A stretch of DNA of 64,000 bases from Helicoverpa zea (GCF_022581195.2 NC_061479.1:6076001-6140000), one strand, 5' to 3'; shown: positions 31,425-42,759, counted from the stretch's first letter. The notes: generated from the sequence alone by a model not told the origin. Numbers and translations are program-made.

Positions 31425-32158
31425 AAAAAACTATTGGTTATTTGTACCCTAAAGGCTCGAAAATTACTGAACCGATCTGAAAAACCGGCCAAGTGCGAGT
31501 CGGACTCGTGCACGAAGGGTTCCGTAAATTACAGTTAAATCAACCTATCTCAAAAACTATAAGAGATACTTTGATCAAACCAAAAATCGTTGAAAGAGTT
31601 AATTAGCATGCATCACCTCTATTTTTTTTAGAATTTTATACCCCGTAGTTATAAAAATAGAGGGGGGGGGGACATACTTTTTACGACTTTGAGAGCTGAT
31701 ATCTCAAAAACCGTTCACTTTAAGAAAAATGTTTTTTAGAAAACTTTATATCATTTTAAAAGACCTTTCCATTGATACCCCACACGGGTATGTACATCGA
31801 AAAAAAAAATTTCATCCCTCAGTTACATGTATGGGGGGCCCCACCCCCAATTCTTTTTTTTACTATTTAGTGTCATATTTTTGTAGCGGTTCATACAACA
31901 CATATTCCCATCAAATTTCATCACTGTAGTACTTATAGTTTCCGAGTAAATCGGCTGTGACAGACGGACAGACGGACAGACGGACAGACGGACATGACGA
32001 AACTATAAGGGTTCCGTTTTTGCCATTTTGGCTACGAAACCCTAAAAATGCTTTCACTGTTGAAAAGCTACACTCTTCCCGAATAACATAGGCTATATTT
32101 TATCCCGGTACGGGCTGTAGTTCCCACGAAGCATGGGTGAGACCGTGGGGAAACGCTT
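31425..32158 (+). repeat. H2 repeat split by a CG-558 insertion
   Basis: The left part ends 'accgatctgaaaa' at 31484 and the right part resumes 'tgctttcactgttgaaaagc' at 32049. Uninterrupted H2 copies (for example 30220) read straight across this point. Confidence 0.7.
31485..32043 (+). mobile_element. CG-558 element copy 3, nested
   Basis: 559 bp with the same ends as copies 1 and 2. One end base is changed (ctacgaaaccct). It is flanked by AAAAA on both sides. Confidence 0.75.
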
Positions 32159-32489
32159 ATAAATCGCGGGAAAATTTTACCCTGCTGTGTATAATTGGAA
32201 CTACTTCGCGCACCTGGATAAAAATCAATCCTTCTTAAATAAGCACACTGAAATAATTTTTAAAATCGGACCAGTGGTTCCAAAGATAAGAGTGTTCAAA
32301 CAAACATATGAACATCTCAGCTTCTATAGGTGAATATGACAAATTTCACATACCTCAGTGAATGTTTATAATATATCCTAAAAGTGGTACAAAGTTTTCT
32401 CTTTTTACATTCATTATATTTTTAGAAACAATTTTGATACAAAGACATGTTATTTTAGTCTATCACGATATTTTATAGTTATTTGTTAT
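32159..32489. other. No firm feature
   Basis: 'ggaactacttcgcgcacctg' at about 32200 suggests an old Helitron-like repeat. Otherwise AT-rich. Confidence 0.3.
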
Positions 32490-33065
32490 ACAAGAGTGCA
32501 AAGTTGCTTTTTAACCGCGGGCTCAATTTTGATGACCGAGCAAGCGAAGGATTCTAAAATTGAAACACGAGCGTAGCGAGTGTTTCAATAATTAGAATCC
32601 TGAGCGATAGCGAGGGAATCAAAAGAGCACAAGGTGAAAAATCTTTGCACTCGAGTGCAACACGTAACTTTTCATCCCACCTCATCGAGGAAATTACTAA
32701 ATGCAAAAAAACAAAATGGCGCGCACATATGAGTATCAAAAGAAAGAGAGAGAAAGAAGTACCTATTAAAGTTCCCTTATTTGAAAACTCAGTTTAAAAA
32801 TGAAACGAGGTCAAAAATCTATGTAAAAACAATAATAAAAATTACTTAATTAATTGAATAATTATTTTAAGCAGTATTTTTTTTGTTTAATATGTATTTG
32901 TTTGAAAAGTCTTATCAAGATTGTCACAAATGGAGTATTGCACAAGATGTTATTCTAAATTCAAATCACTTTGCCGCTCTAGAGGATAAAAACGGCTTTT
33001 GCGCTCAGATATCAGAGGGTAAAACTACTCTTTCCGAGATGGTGGGATGAAAAAGTTATTTGTGT
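32490..33065. mobile_element. Element rich in GAGCG/TAGCGAG words, partly inverted
   Basis: 'aacttttcatcccacctcat' at 32668 is mirrored by 'gatggtgggatgaaaaagtt' at 33038. Left of this, 'cacgagcgtagcgagtgttt' and 'gagcgatagcgagggaatca' form a small imperfect duplication. I recognise this word set as a common lepidopteran repeat. Ends uncertain. Confidence 0.4.
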
Positions 33066-33142
33066 CAATTTCTGAAAACTAGAGCTATGTTTTTTCAAAA
33101 AACATTTAGAAAGTTACTAAAAGCCTGAAAACCTCAATTCAT

Positions 33143-33275
33143 CATTTGACTAGCCTTATCCCAACTATGTTGGGGTCGGCTTCCAGTCTAACCGGATGCA
33201 GCTGAGTACCAGTGTGCCACAAGGAGCGACTGCCTATCTGACCTCCTCAACCCAGTTACCCGGGCAACCGAATAC
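33143..33275 (-). repeat. SINE-A tail half
   Basis: 'ccttatcccaactatgttgg' to 'ttacccgggcaaccgaatac'. Confidence 0.6.
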
Positions 33276-33465
33276 TCCGAAAAATTCCACAACATTAATA
33301 AGAGCAAGTAAAAGTGACATAACTTTAATAAGTTAGCAGAAATGAGTCGGCCACAGCCGTAGTGTTGAAACTCTTGTGTTGAAATATCGTATCGTACGAT
33401 GACCGAACTAAGCTGTTTTTAAAGTCGGCCGCAGTTTATTTTGCTGTATTAAGAAGGAATTATGA

Positions 33466-33675
33466 CAAAGTGTGTGCTAAGTATGACTGTAGATGGATGA
33501 AGAGGAAGAGGAAGACCTAAGAAAAGATGGATGGATTGCCTGACAGATGACATGAATAGGAAGGGAGTGAGTGTCAGTACGACAAGTGACAGGGGAAAAC
33601 GGAAGAGGATGACATATTGCGCCGACCCCAAATAAAATTGGGAACAGGGCAGGAGGAAGAAGAAGAAGAAGAAGA
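33466..33675 (+). pseudogene. 5'-truncated LINE C-terminus, GAAGAA-tailed, with target duplication
   Basis: 210 bp. It contains RGRPKKRWMDCLTDDMNRKG and a C-terminal CADPK-type end, then (GAA)n. AATTATGA at 33458-33465 and 33676-33683 is the duplication. It lies beside an SGC-type word (aagtcggccgcagtttattt). Confidence 0.75.
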
Positions 33676-33683
33676 AATTATGA

Positions 33684-34067
33684 TTTATTAGATTTTGGAC
33701 CTGACTTTGGCCATATAGTATAGTTGGTATAAACGTTTTATCTCACGAATGTGGGTGAATGTTTGTATGCCAAGCAGTCTCTGTGCAAAATGATATCTCT
33801 GTGTAAAATTTCTCTGAAATTGGATCAGCTTTTTTAGCCTGATAGCTTTACAAATGCACTCACTTTCGCATTTATAATATTAGCAAGGATTATTTTACTG
33901 TGATATATAGGTGCTTATACGTATATAATGTATACTGGTCAGTTTTTTTCGGCTTATTGTTATTTCATCATTAGTTTCGTCTCGACCGCTTTCTGGCACA
34001 TAAATAGCGAAAGAAATATTTTTTTACTATTATTTGTACACCAATAGTAGGTATCTAACACTGTCCA
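33684..34067. other. Mostly unassigned; H1-like end at 33820-33890
   Basis: 'actttcgcatttataatatt' followed by 'agcaagga' at 33862 is the reverse outer end of an H1 repeat whose rest is diverged. Confidence 0.4.
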
Positions 34068-34232
34068 CCAATGATCAGTCTAACCTAGGGGTATTGGGTT
34101 GCCCGGGTAACTGGGTTGAGGAGATCAGATAGGCAGTCGCTCCTTGTGGCACACTGGTACTCAGCTACATCGAGTTCGATTGGAAACCGACCCCAACATA
34201 GTTGGTAAAGGCTAGGCAGATGATGATGGATC
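34068..34232 (+). repeat. SINE-A tail half
   Basis: 'accaatgatcagtctaacct' to 'aaaggctaggcagatgatga'. Confidence 0.6.
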
Positions 34233-35236
34233 TAGATTCTTTGTAGTTTTTTTTGACGTCAATCAAGATTTAAATGGTACCTACATCACATTGTAATCAT
34301 ATATTACATGTTCTAACACTTTAGAGCAAGTTATAAGTAACTAGTTTTCTTATATAATGTAGGCTTTATAGACTGATGACACTTTCACTGCAACCTAGAT
34401 ACCTAAGTCTGTAACTATAGGCGTAATGTGGATAAGATCTATAGATTATTGTAAATGAAAGTATAATAATAATTCTCATTATTATATAGTAAATCACTTT
34501 TACTATTAATATTAACTACTAATAAGTACAAGGCGAAAGTAATATTGTCTCTCTTTCACGCAAAAACTATAAAATAGATTAATATTGTTATGTGGTAAGT
34601 ATTTAAGTAGTAAATATTGGTAAGACACCACCAAAGAATTAAATTATATTTTACGTGTAAAGTTAGTTTTTAAATAAATAAATAGAATTCGATTTGGCAC
34701 ATAGGCAGTCGAAAAACTGAGAAAAGACATAGGTACTCGTAAAGGCATTTTATTCGGTTGCGCAAAGTATTTCATATGGGATCCGGATGGAACAGAAGAA
34801 AAGCTAGTTTTTATAGTTAATAAAAAAAACTGTATATGTTTTTTTATAAACAAGCTTCTGCCTGTGGTTGCACTCGCGTCCATAGAGAACTATCCACTTC
34901 CCGCACCGGGCTAAAACAGTATCTACACCCACCACAGACACCACTAAAATATTTTTTTGAAATCGGACCAATAGTTCCTGATATGAGCTCGTTCAAGTAA
35001 AGAAACAAACTCTTCAGCTGGGTTATAATATTAGCACAGACTAATCTATACCTAAGTATAGTCAGGATAATAGAAATAAATTGTTAACATGATACATGAT
35101 AGATACTTACAATAACAAAGGTATTACCAAAGGATTTCCGATTACAAATGAAACGGCCTTGCCCATTGAAGTTTCTCATGACAACAGAAAATATCTTTAC
35201 TTAGATACAAAGTCTCCAACTATACTTAGATACAAA
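34233..35236. other. No firm feature
   Basis: AT-rich, about 1 kb. 34860-35040 ('gttgcactcgcgtccataga', 'gaaatcggaccaatagttcc') looks like a worn Helitron-like repeat. The only ORF of note is 79 codons on minus, of chance character. Confidence 0.35.
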
Positions 35237-35720
35237 TAGTCGGCCGACAGTTGACGCGATGTATGCCAATTTTTTTTTAAAGAATATCTTCGTTCCTGAT
35301 TTTTAACTGCCTCGTTGGTCTAGCTGTCGCAAGCGCGGCTGCTGAGCACGAGGTCTCGGGTTCGATTCCCGGGTCGGGCCGAAATCGTTTTGTGAAGTGA
35401 AAACTTTGACGAAGCAGCCCGGAGCCTGGAAGTTGGTGATTGAGCACGTAAATGTCGTTCTTGCGCCTGATGTCTCTTCGGTCGTGTCGGATTGTCGTCC
35501 AATCGCGCTATGAGAGTGAAGGAATAGTGAGTGCACCTGTGTCCAAGTCCATATGTCCTGCGCAGCTGACTGATCTCCTTACATGAGAACAGCCACAGTA
35601 GCCGATAATCGGCTAGGAGGACATCATCATCATGACCTGATTTTTGTAATGTGCATACTACCATTCATCTTCATACAGATTTATGAGCACACAAACTATC
35701 GGCCGACTAAAAGTCTGTAG
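35237..35720. mobile_element. SGC element split by SINE-B
   Basis: 'gtcggccgacagttgacgcg' at the left and 'ctatcggccgactaaaagtc', 'tgtagtgtacg' at the right are the two SGC ends. SINE-B occupies the middle. Confidence 0.6.
35305..35635 (+). repeat. SINE-B, full length, 10-bp target duplication
   Basis: CCTGATTTTT at 35295-35304 and 35636-35645 flanks a 331-bp SINE-B with a clean B box (ggttcgattccc) and a CATCATCAT-type end. It is the best dated SINE-B insertion in the window. Confidence 0.8.
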
Positions 35721-35892
35721 TGTACGAGTAGGTTAAATTAATCATACTTAATAATTGCAAGCATTAACTGCACAATAACAATGCAAAAAACACTTCGGAC
35801 TTAACAAGTATTGAATGAATAAGCCATTTGTCAACACACGCATACATACAGACAGATATATCAATGATTTAATGTTGTATGCAATCTACACT

Positions 35893-36104
35893 TCCCTACT
35901 AATATTATAAATGCGAAAGTAACTCTGTCTGTCTGTTACGCTTTCACGTCTAAACCACTGACTGATTTAATAAAATTTGGTACAGAGATAGATTAGACCT
36001 TGAGAAAGAACATAGGATAGTTTTTATCCCGGACTTTTGAAGAGTTCTCTTGGGAACGCGATATAACCGAACTTGACGCGAGCGAAGCCGCGGGCGGAAG
36101 CTAG
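35893..36104 (+). mobile_element. H1 Helitron-like element, complete
   Basis: TCCCTACTAATATTATAAAT start. 3' hairpin CCGC gg GCGG then 'aagCTAG', followed by T. 212 bp, slightly shorter than the 14726 copy. Confidence 0.65.
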
Positions 36105-36285
36105 TAATGTAATGAAGAGGAAACATTTTTTGTTTGTACCTTAAAGGCTCCGAAACTACTGAACCGATTTAAAAAATTCTCTCACTGTTGGAAAGCTACA
36201 CTCTTCCCGAGTAACATAGGCTATATTTTATTCTGCTACGGGCAGTAGTTTTTAAAAGACGCTGGTGAAACCGCAGGAAAACAAA
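36105..36285 (+). repeat. H2 repeat directly after H1
   Basis: 'gaagaggaaacattttttgt' to 'gctggtgaaaccgcaggaaa'. The H1-H2 tandem suggests insertion at the CTAG|T end or template slippage. Confidence 0.6.
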
Positions 36286-36371
36286 GTATGTAATAAATAA
36301 CTTAGGTTATCGTATTCTTATTGTGTGTTAAAAAGGATACAAGGATTAGCTTAATATTTACGTTTTATTTG

Positions 36372-36655
36372 AAGCAATTGTCTATCTGACCTTCTCAACC
36401 CAGTTACTCCAAACCTTGGTAAGACTTATTGTCAGACTTACTGGCTTCTGATTACCCGTAACGACTGCCAAAGATGCTCAAATGACAGCCGGGACCTACG
36501 GTTTAACGTGCCATCCGAAACACAGTCATAGGTGTACAAGATATACTTAGAAAGTACAAGCAAACTTAGAAAATTTTTATTGGTACTTGCCTGACCTGGA
36601 ATGGAACACACACTCATACTTGAGAGGTTGGTTCTTTACCCACTAGGCCACCACG
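36372..36655 (-). repeat. SINE-A, nearly full length
   Basis: Mid body to a complete tRNA-like head ('tacccactaggccaccacga'). The tail is missing. Confidence 0.65.
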
Positions 36656-36662
36656 ACTCTCG

Positions 36663-37109
36663 ATTATTTAATTATAGTTATTTAATCAAACAAACTAAAC
36701 AATCAAATATGTTATGTTTTGGTTCAAAGTTCGTCGAAAAAACTTCCGTTTTTAGTAAAAAAAGGTCAAAACAATATTTGTTGTTTTCTTGTAGATATGC
36801 ATTAGTTTAAAAATAGTCCAAATTTTAATCATTATGTTTTCTCAGGGTTACAAGATCTTTCCTGGTTGTAATTCGACATTTGTGCGTCAAACTATTTAAA
36901 TATTTATTAATACATAAATTATAATATACTGATATTACCTATATCTTATGCTTTACATAAAAAGTTGAAGAGTTTGTTTGTTTGGTAGCAATAATCTCTG
37001 GAACTATTAAACAGATTACAAATATGTTTTTGTGTTTGATAGCTTAATTATTGAGTGCAATCAAACGCACGTATAACTTAATTTGAATCTATACTCATAC
37101 ATATAAAAA
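36663..37109. other. No feature recognised
   Basis: AT-rich. Confidence 0.4.
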
Positions 37110-37267
37110 ATCTACAGAATTTGTTTGTGTTTTTGCTTGAATGCGCTTATCTCAGGAACTACTAATCCGATTAGAAAAATTCTTTTGAATTTGTACGTTT
37201 CTTTGTCGTTTCTCGAAGAAGTTCACTGGTTTTATGGACACAGGTGAAAACGCAGACGGAAGCTAGT
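37110..37267 (+). repeat. Helitron-like repeat, third subfamily
   Basis: 'atctcaggaactactaatcc' to 'gtgaaaacgcagacggaagc', then TAGTC. It has the CTAG end but a different interior from H1/H2. Confidence 0.45.
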
Positions 37268-37379
37268 CAGTATAAGACTTAAGTAGGTATATTTTAGCGA
37301 CATCTTTAATCTTAAAATAATAGTAACTTTGGGGATTTTTATTCTACTAACCTCGACTCAACCTTCCATATTTTTTCCT

Positions 37380-37662
37380 ATATAAGTCTGAAAGTAGCGC
37401 CAGTTACAGAACATATGAGAAGTACAAGATTGTCGTGGTATGGGCATGTAATGAAGAGGGCTGATACGCATGCAACAAAGTGTGTGCTAAGTATGAATGT
37501 AGATGGATGGAGAGGAAGAGGAAGATGGATGGATTGCCTGAAAGATGACATGAATAGGAAGGGAGTGAGTGTCAGTATGACGAGTGACGGGAAAATGGAA
37601 GAGGACGACATATTGCGCCGACCCCGAATAGAATCAGGAACAGGGCAGGAGGAAGAAGATGA
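37380..37662 (+). pseudogene. 5'-truncated LINE C-terminus, GAAGAA-tailed, longest copy
   Basis: It reads MRSTRLSWYGHVMKRADTHA, then SMNVDGWRGRG, RWMDCLKDDMNRKGVSVSMT, with a 12-bp loss in the RGRPKKR box relative to sister copies and a frame change near the end. RWYGHV...RGRG..RW.D...DD is the usual final segment of this LINE type. (GGAAGAAGA) tail. Confidence 0.7.
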
Positions 37663-37931
37663 TAGACAAAAATGTTTTCTGAAAATTACGTTCAAAAAGA
37701 TATTTGAGTCGCAGATTTCAAAAAATAACTTAAATATAGACCTTTTAACCTTCATATAAGTATAATCTTTTCTTAAAGAGTATCATTTTCATGTAATGAC
37801 CAGGTTTTTCCCTGAATTTTGTATTTTTAATATAATTGGTATGTCCTTAACATGACAACGAGACGTCTAACATTATCTTTCAAAAAATCTTTATAACTTA
37901 TTTATCTTTACTACCTAAACCTACCTACGAA

Positions 37932-38472
37932 AAGTCGTGGTGGCCTAGTGGGTAAAGAACCAACCTCTCAAGTATGAGGGCGCGGGTTCTATCCCAGGTC
38001 AGGCAAGTACCAATGCAACTTTTCTAAGTTCTAAGTTTGTATGTACTTTCTTAGTGTTCTTGGACACCAATGACTGTATTTCGGATGGCACGTTAAACTG
38101 TAGGACCCGGCTGTCATTGAACATCCTTGACAGTCGTTACGGGTAGTCAGAAGCCAGTAAGTCTGACTCCCGTCTAACCAAGGGTATTGGGTTGCCCGGG
38201 TAACTGGGTTGAGGAGGTCAGATAGGGCAGTCGCTCCTTGAGCACGTTACTATCAGTCGTGCTTGTGATCTCTCTCCGGTGGTGTCTGATTGTCGTCCCA
38301 TCGCGCTATGAGAGTGAAGGAATAGTGAGTGCACCTGTGTCCAAGCTAATACGCCTGCACTATAATATGTTCTGCGCAGCTTACTGATCTCCTTATATGA
38401 GAACAGCGATAGCCACGCTGCATCCGATTAGACTGAAAGCCGACACCAACATAATTGGGAAAAGGCTGCGCT
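37932..38472 (+). repeat. SINE-A interrupted by a SINE-B piece
   Basis: A full tRNA-like head and body from 37932 to about 38240 (B box 'gggttctatccc'). The tail resumes at 38416 ('cacgctgcatccgattagac') with about 18 bp of SINE-A lost at the junction. Confidence 0.65.
38241..38415 (+). repeat. SINE-B body fragment inside SINE-A
   Basis: 'gtgatctctctccggtggtg' to 'tgatctccttatatgagaac', lacking its head. Confidence 0.6.
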
Positions 38473-38477
38473 GGGAA

Positions 38478-38715
38478 GAATTTATGTCAATTAGATTTAG
38501 CGCGATGGGACGACAAACCGACAGAGAAAGATCGGGCGCAAGACCGACATTAAAGTGCTCTTTGATACACGGGCGAATCAATCACCAACTTCCACCCTCC
38601 GGGCTGCTCTGTGAAAGTTTCTAGAACCCACAAAGCTATTTTGGCTCCACCCGGGAATCGAACCTGAGACCTTGAGCACAGCAGTCGCCTTATGTGATAA
38701 CTAGACCAGTGATCC
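38478..38715 (-). repeat. SINE-B, head side, reverse
   Basis: 'gcgatgggacgacaaaccga' to the head 'gataactagaccagtgatcc'. It is opposed to the piece just upstream. Confidence 0.65.
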
Positions 38716-39030
38716 ATTTATCGTGAAAATAGGACAAATATAAATATTACCAAAATGATAAAAAATACCAGTAACCTTTTAGTTATCAGGAAAAATCATT
38801 CAATACTTTTATGTTAATTCCCAAGCAAATTAATATCAGGTTATAAGTAAATGTTTTAATTGATCAATTCTAAGTCAAAATAATGAATTAATGAAGCGAA
38901 AAAACTTGTTTGTTTCATGCATTCATAGACACTTGGAGAAACTAGATTTTTTATATATTTACCTACTAGATTTTATCTGTGATCTGTCTTGAATATACAT
39001 ACAGCTTTTATGAAAAAATCTTATAAAATA
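38716..39030. other. No feature recognised
   Basis: AT-rich. Confidence 0.4.
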
Positions 39031-39039
39031 CGGCGATCT

Positions 39040-39158
39040 TATAAAGGTCGCCGTCGACGCTGAATGCAGGTCGCCTCCAACAGGTATCTGTGGAGATCTG
39101 AGGGGGAGGCCTATGATCAGCAGTGGACGTCCTATGGCTGAGATGATGATGTTGATGA
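39040..39158 (+). pseudogene. LINE 3' end of the YVQQWTS family
   Basis: 'gctgaatgcaggtcgcctcc' to 'cctatggctgagatgatgat'. This is the last 35 codons plus tail. TGAAAAAAT on both sides (39011-39019 and about 39156-39164) is a plausible duplication. Confidence 0.6.
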
Positions 39159-39170
39159 AAAAATATTAAC

Positions 39171-39206
<36 letters not shown>
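39171..39206. repeat. (CAT)12 microsatellite
   Basis: Twelve CAT units, adjacent to the LINE tail and followed by an SGC core word (ggtatttagccggtatcaga) at 39224-39262. Confidence 0.85.
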
Positions 39207-39424
39207 ATCAAAAAGTAGAGACCAGGTATTTAGCCGGTATCAGACCGACTGAAGATTTTGAGTATCAAGATTTTCTTAAAAAAAAATTGACTACTATTGG
39301 GTCAACCTTCTATCAACAATACATCAGTCATATTGTTAACCAAAGTCAACTGTCCTCCAATTGTTTAGACTGTAGTATAACTCTTAAAATAGGTATTAAG
39401 CAGTAACTTGACAGATATAATGCC

Positions 39425-39595
39425 CATTTTTACGGGACGTCATCAAATGACTTCTCCCGCTGTGGGTTAGCAGCGGTGAGGGAGTGTCAAACTCTTACTG
39501 ACTAAAACCCACCATGTTCCTTCTCAAGCCCTTTATGTATCAGCGCCGCGGTAACTCGCGCGAACAATCCCGCAGCCCAGCCAATTATCCCCACA
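39425..39595 (-). repeat. CAGCGGG-repeat copy, reverse
   Basis: 'acttctcccgctgtgggtta' to 'cgccgcggtaactcgcgcga'. It also retains the uninterrupted target word. Confidence 0.55.
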
Positions 39596-39772
39596 GAATA
39601 TAAGCGAAACCGCAAAATATAGTTAGATGATAATGATGGCAATCTAGAAACTAAAACCTAGACTTAAAATAAAGACATAAATACATAAACAAAACTATTT
39701 TATTAAATAACTTTTTTATCTTCAAAGTCTATGAACGAATACACATAATTATTTTTAATTGTATTTTTTTTA

Positions 39773-39945
39773 ACTAGCCGTTTTCCCGCGGTTTTACCGT
39801 CATCCCGTGGGAACTACTGCCCGTACCGGGATAAAATATAGCCTATGTTACTCGGGAAGAGTGTAGCTTTCCAACAGTGAAGTATTTTTTAAATTGGTTC
39901 AGCAGTTTCGGAGCCTTTTGGTGTAAAAACAAACGAAAAAAATAT
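39773..39945 (-). repeat. H2 repeat, reverse, with CTAG end
   Basis: Begins 'actagccgttttcccgcggt', ends 'ggagccttttggtgtaaaaa'. Confidence 0.65.
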
Positions 39946-40257
39946 TTCTTCTTTATTATATTGCTATATAATACTGCACAATTTGCATCAGAAGAATGCT
40001 TTTAAGTCATTGGAAGTCAAGATTTTTTCTAATATTACTTATATTCATTGTATAAATGACCAAGGTAAATAATTATAAATGGCTGGTAATCAATTGTAAA
40101 GTATTTAATAATATAATTATTGTTTATCGCTTAGAGTGCAGTCTTAAGTGTAATATTATCAATTAATGTGTCAAGTGCTCTCAAATTGATTAATAGTAAC
40201 ATATCATTAATTAACTACCTTATACAGTAACAATATTTATTAATATTTTTCATTCAT
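39946..40257. other. No feature recognised
   Basis: AT-rich. Confidence 0.4.
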
Positions 40258-40413
40258 TTCGGATTGTCGTCCCATCTCGCTATGAGAGTGAAGGAATAGT
40301 GAGTGCACCTGTGTCCAAGCAAATGTGCCTGCACTGTAATATGTCCTGCGCAGCTGGTTGATCTCCTTATATGATAACAGCCGTGGCCGATAATCGGCTA
40401 GGAGGACATCATC
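40258..40413 (+). repeat. SINE-B 3' half
   Basis: 'cggattgtcgtcccatctcg' to 'ataatcggctaggaggacat'. Confidence 0.65.
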
Positions 40414-40526
40414 ATTTACTAAAAAAAACTGTTAAAAGTTTGATCCTATTTTTGACATCAAAAGATCACAATGGATAAAAATATTTTAAAAATAGTATAT
40501 ATATTATCAAAGTTTTCGGTCGGCTG

Positions 40527-40665
40527 ATATCGGCTAACCGGATGCATCTGAGTACCAGTGTGCCACATGGAGCGACTGCCTATCTGATCTCCTCAACCCA
40601 GTTACCCGGGCGACCCAGTACGCGTTGGTTAGACTAGTGTCAGAATTACTGGCTTCTGAGTATTT
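40527..40665 (-). repeat. SINE-A fragment
   Basis: 'ctaaccggatgcatctgagt' to 'cagaattactggcttctgag'. Confidence 0.6.
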
Positions 40666-41185
40666 CTTTGAAAATTGAAAATGAAAAATAGTAATAGTTA
40701 GATGTTTTAAGGAAATTGACGTTTATGTAGTCTTAAAAACTTAGGCCTAAGTAGGTATGCAAGTGAGATATTATATGTATATCAAAACATCTTTTTAAAG
40801 ATCTAATCTATTTACCTGTCAACTAAAAGTAACTGTATTACAATGATATATTATATATAAAAGTATACCAATATGTTTTTATTAAAGTACCGCTTTTTTA
40901 ACCGTTATATATATCTACATAAACTTACTGTAATATATTTAAACTATTTACATTTTGTTAAAACATTTTAAAAGTATGTTGTATATATATTTATTATTAA
41001 GTTATTGTAAAAAGTTATTTGTAAATTAAAATTTGTAGAACATTAAAAAAAAAAAAAAAATAATTAAAAGTTAAAAGTTTGTTTGCTTATCTCAGGAACT
41101 TAATGGTCCGATTTGAACTATCTCTCAGTGTTCGAAAGGGCTGTCTAGTACTGAAAAAAATGAAATCGGTCCAATGGTGAAATTG
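40666..41185. other. No firm feature
   Basis: AT-rich with an 18-A run at 41044. 41080-41160 ('ttgcttatctcaggaactta') hints at a Helitron-like fragment. Confidence 0.35.
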
Positions 41186-41189
41186 AAAA

Positions 41190-41391
41190 AATTCGGGTCA
41201 ATTGGGGTCCGAATGCGCACACCCTATATAAAGATCTGTCTAGGCGGCTGGTTAACGCTTCTCATGACCAAAAGGCTGGCTATTACCGCAGACAAAGGAT
41301 CAGCATGGCCATCCAACGATGTAATGCTGCCAGCCTCTTGGGCACGCTCCCAGTTGACAGCGACAGGGAAGAATTTTTTGACACGTTTTAG
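41190..41391 (+). pseudogene. 5'-truncated LINE C-terminus, third copy of the 6141 family
   Basis: Read in the frame ending at the 41391 stop: WGPNAHTLYKDLSRRLVNAS, then QKAGYY, ISMAIQRCNAASLLGTLP and a FFDTF end. It has more substitutions than the 6141 and 10350 copies, so it is an older insertion. The ORF beginning at 41174 is in a different frame and is not meaningful. Confidence 0.65.
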
Positions 41392-41721
41392 ATATAGTGT
41401 TTTTTTTTTATTGTTTTACTAGGATAGTTTTATTTGTATTGTTAATATCTATGTAAAAAAATAATTAAGCAATTTTAAAAAAAGAAGATTAAATTAACAA
41501 AAGAATACAGAAGGAAATTGCTCAGTTTTCTGAATAAATCTGGATAAATAAAGAAACTTTTCACGTCCAGTGGTTCTATATGTAAATAAACAAACTCTTC
41601 AGCTTCATAAGATTGGTTATAGGTATAGTTTTGACTTCTTTAAGTACCACTTAAAACTATCTACCACATCTTTTAATAACGGTATCTATCACAATTAATA
41701 TAAATATTGCATGTAGTAGTT
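41392..41721. other. No feature recognised
   Basis: AT-rich. Confidence 0.4.
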
Positions 41722-41875
41722 AGGACGACCAAAGAAACGATGGATGGATTGTGTGAAAGTAGATATGGTAAGAAAGAATGTTACTTGTGAGATGACGGCA
41801 GATAGAAGTGTATGGAAGGAGAAAACATGCTACGCCGACCACAAATAAAATTGGGATAAGGGCAGGATGGATGAT
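41722..41875 (+). pseudogene. LINE C-terminus of the GAAGAA-tailed family, diverged
   Basis: 'ggacgaccaaagaaacgatg' to 'gggataagggcaggatggat'. It keeps GRPKKRWMDC and the final CYADH-type end. Confidence 0.55.
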
Positions 41876-42286
41876 GAAATTAGCCTAATATTCTTACTCA
41901 GATTATTTTTACATATAAGTATCGAAACTTTTTTTTATAAATCGGTTGAGTAATTTTATAGACAGAGTCAGTTTCAAGTTTCATAAAAATCTATTTAGCA
42001 GCTTTTGCGTGAAAGAGAAACACTTACTCGTACATTATTGCAAAATGACGTATTTATAATATTTGTAGGATAGTTTTAATACAATATTATAGATATTAAC
42101 ACTATGCCAATAAATCTAACTATCAGCATAATTGCCAATTACCATGCATAGACAATATTTTCGAAATGTGCATAATGTCACGTTTTTGCATACATAGACA
42201 AGAATTTATTTTATTAATATATGTGTTACAATTACAATATTACATTCATTTGTAAATCAGTACATGACTTGATTATGATTAAGATT
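41876..42286. other. No firm feature
   Basis: AT-rich. 41940-42070 has 'gacagagtcagtttcaagtt' and 'gcttttgcgtgaaagagaaa', perhaps a Helitron-like scrap. Confidence 0.35.
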
Positions 42287-42445
42287 TATTTAGCGACTGA
42301 CTATTTCTCGCGTCACGTGGTAACTACTTCCCGTGTCTGGATAAAATATAGCCTATGCTACTCGGGGTTAGTGTAGCTTTTCGAGAGTGAAATAAATTTA
42401 ATCGATTGAGTAGTTTCGGAGACTCAAAGTTACAAACAAACAAAA
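42287..42445 (-). repeat. H2 repeat, reverse, diverged
   Basis: 'ttctcgcgtcacgtggtaac' to 'gagtagtttcggagactcaa'. Confidence 0.55.
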
Positions 42446-42759
42446 AACATTTTCACTTTAGGAAAGTATAATAAATTATAGTCTACATTTTATGTTTGTA
42501 TGGTATATTTAATCTTGAAAATTTTGAGATCCATTTATAATGGAACAGAGTAAGAACATGTCCTTTGCCAGACTAGACTATTTTATACCAAATTTAATTT
42601 AATTCGGTTTTGTAGTTTTAGTGTAAAATCGCGTCAAACAGACTGAGACCTACTTTTGAATTATAATATTCTTAAAGACTTAACAAAATCACGGGGATAA
42701 ACCTATTACTTTTTTCTAAGACAAAAATAATGTTCTACGCAATTATTTCTCCTACTACA
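42446..42759. other. No feature recognised
   Basis: AT-rich. Confidence 0.4.

Noticed and set aside
39171..39206. CAT array and the GACGGACA units as CRISPR-like arrays
   Set aside because: Continuous microsatellites with no spacers.
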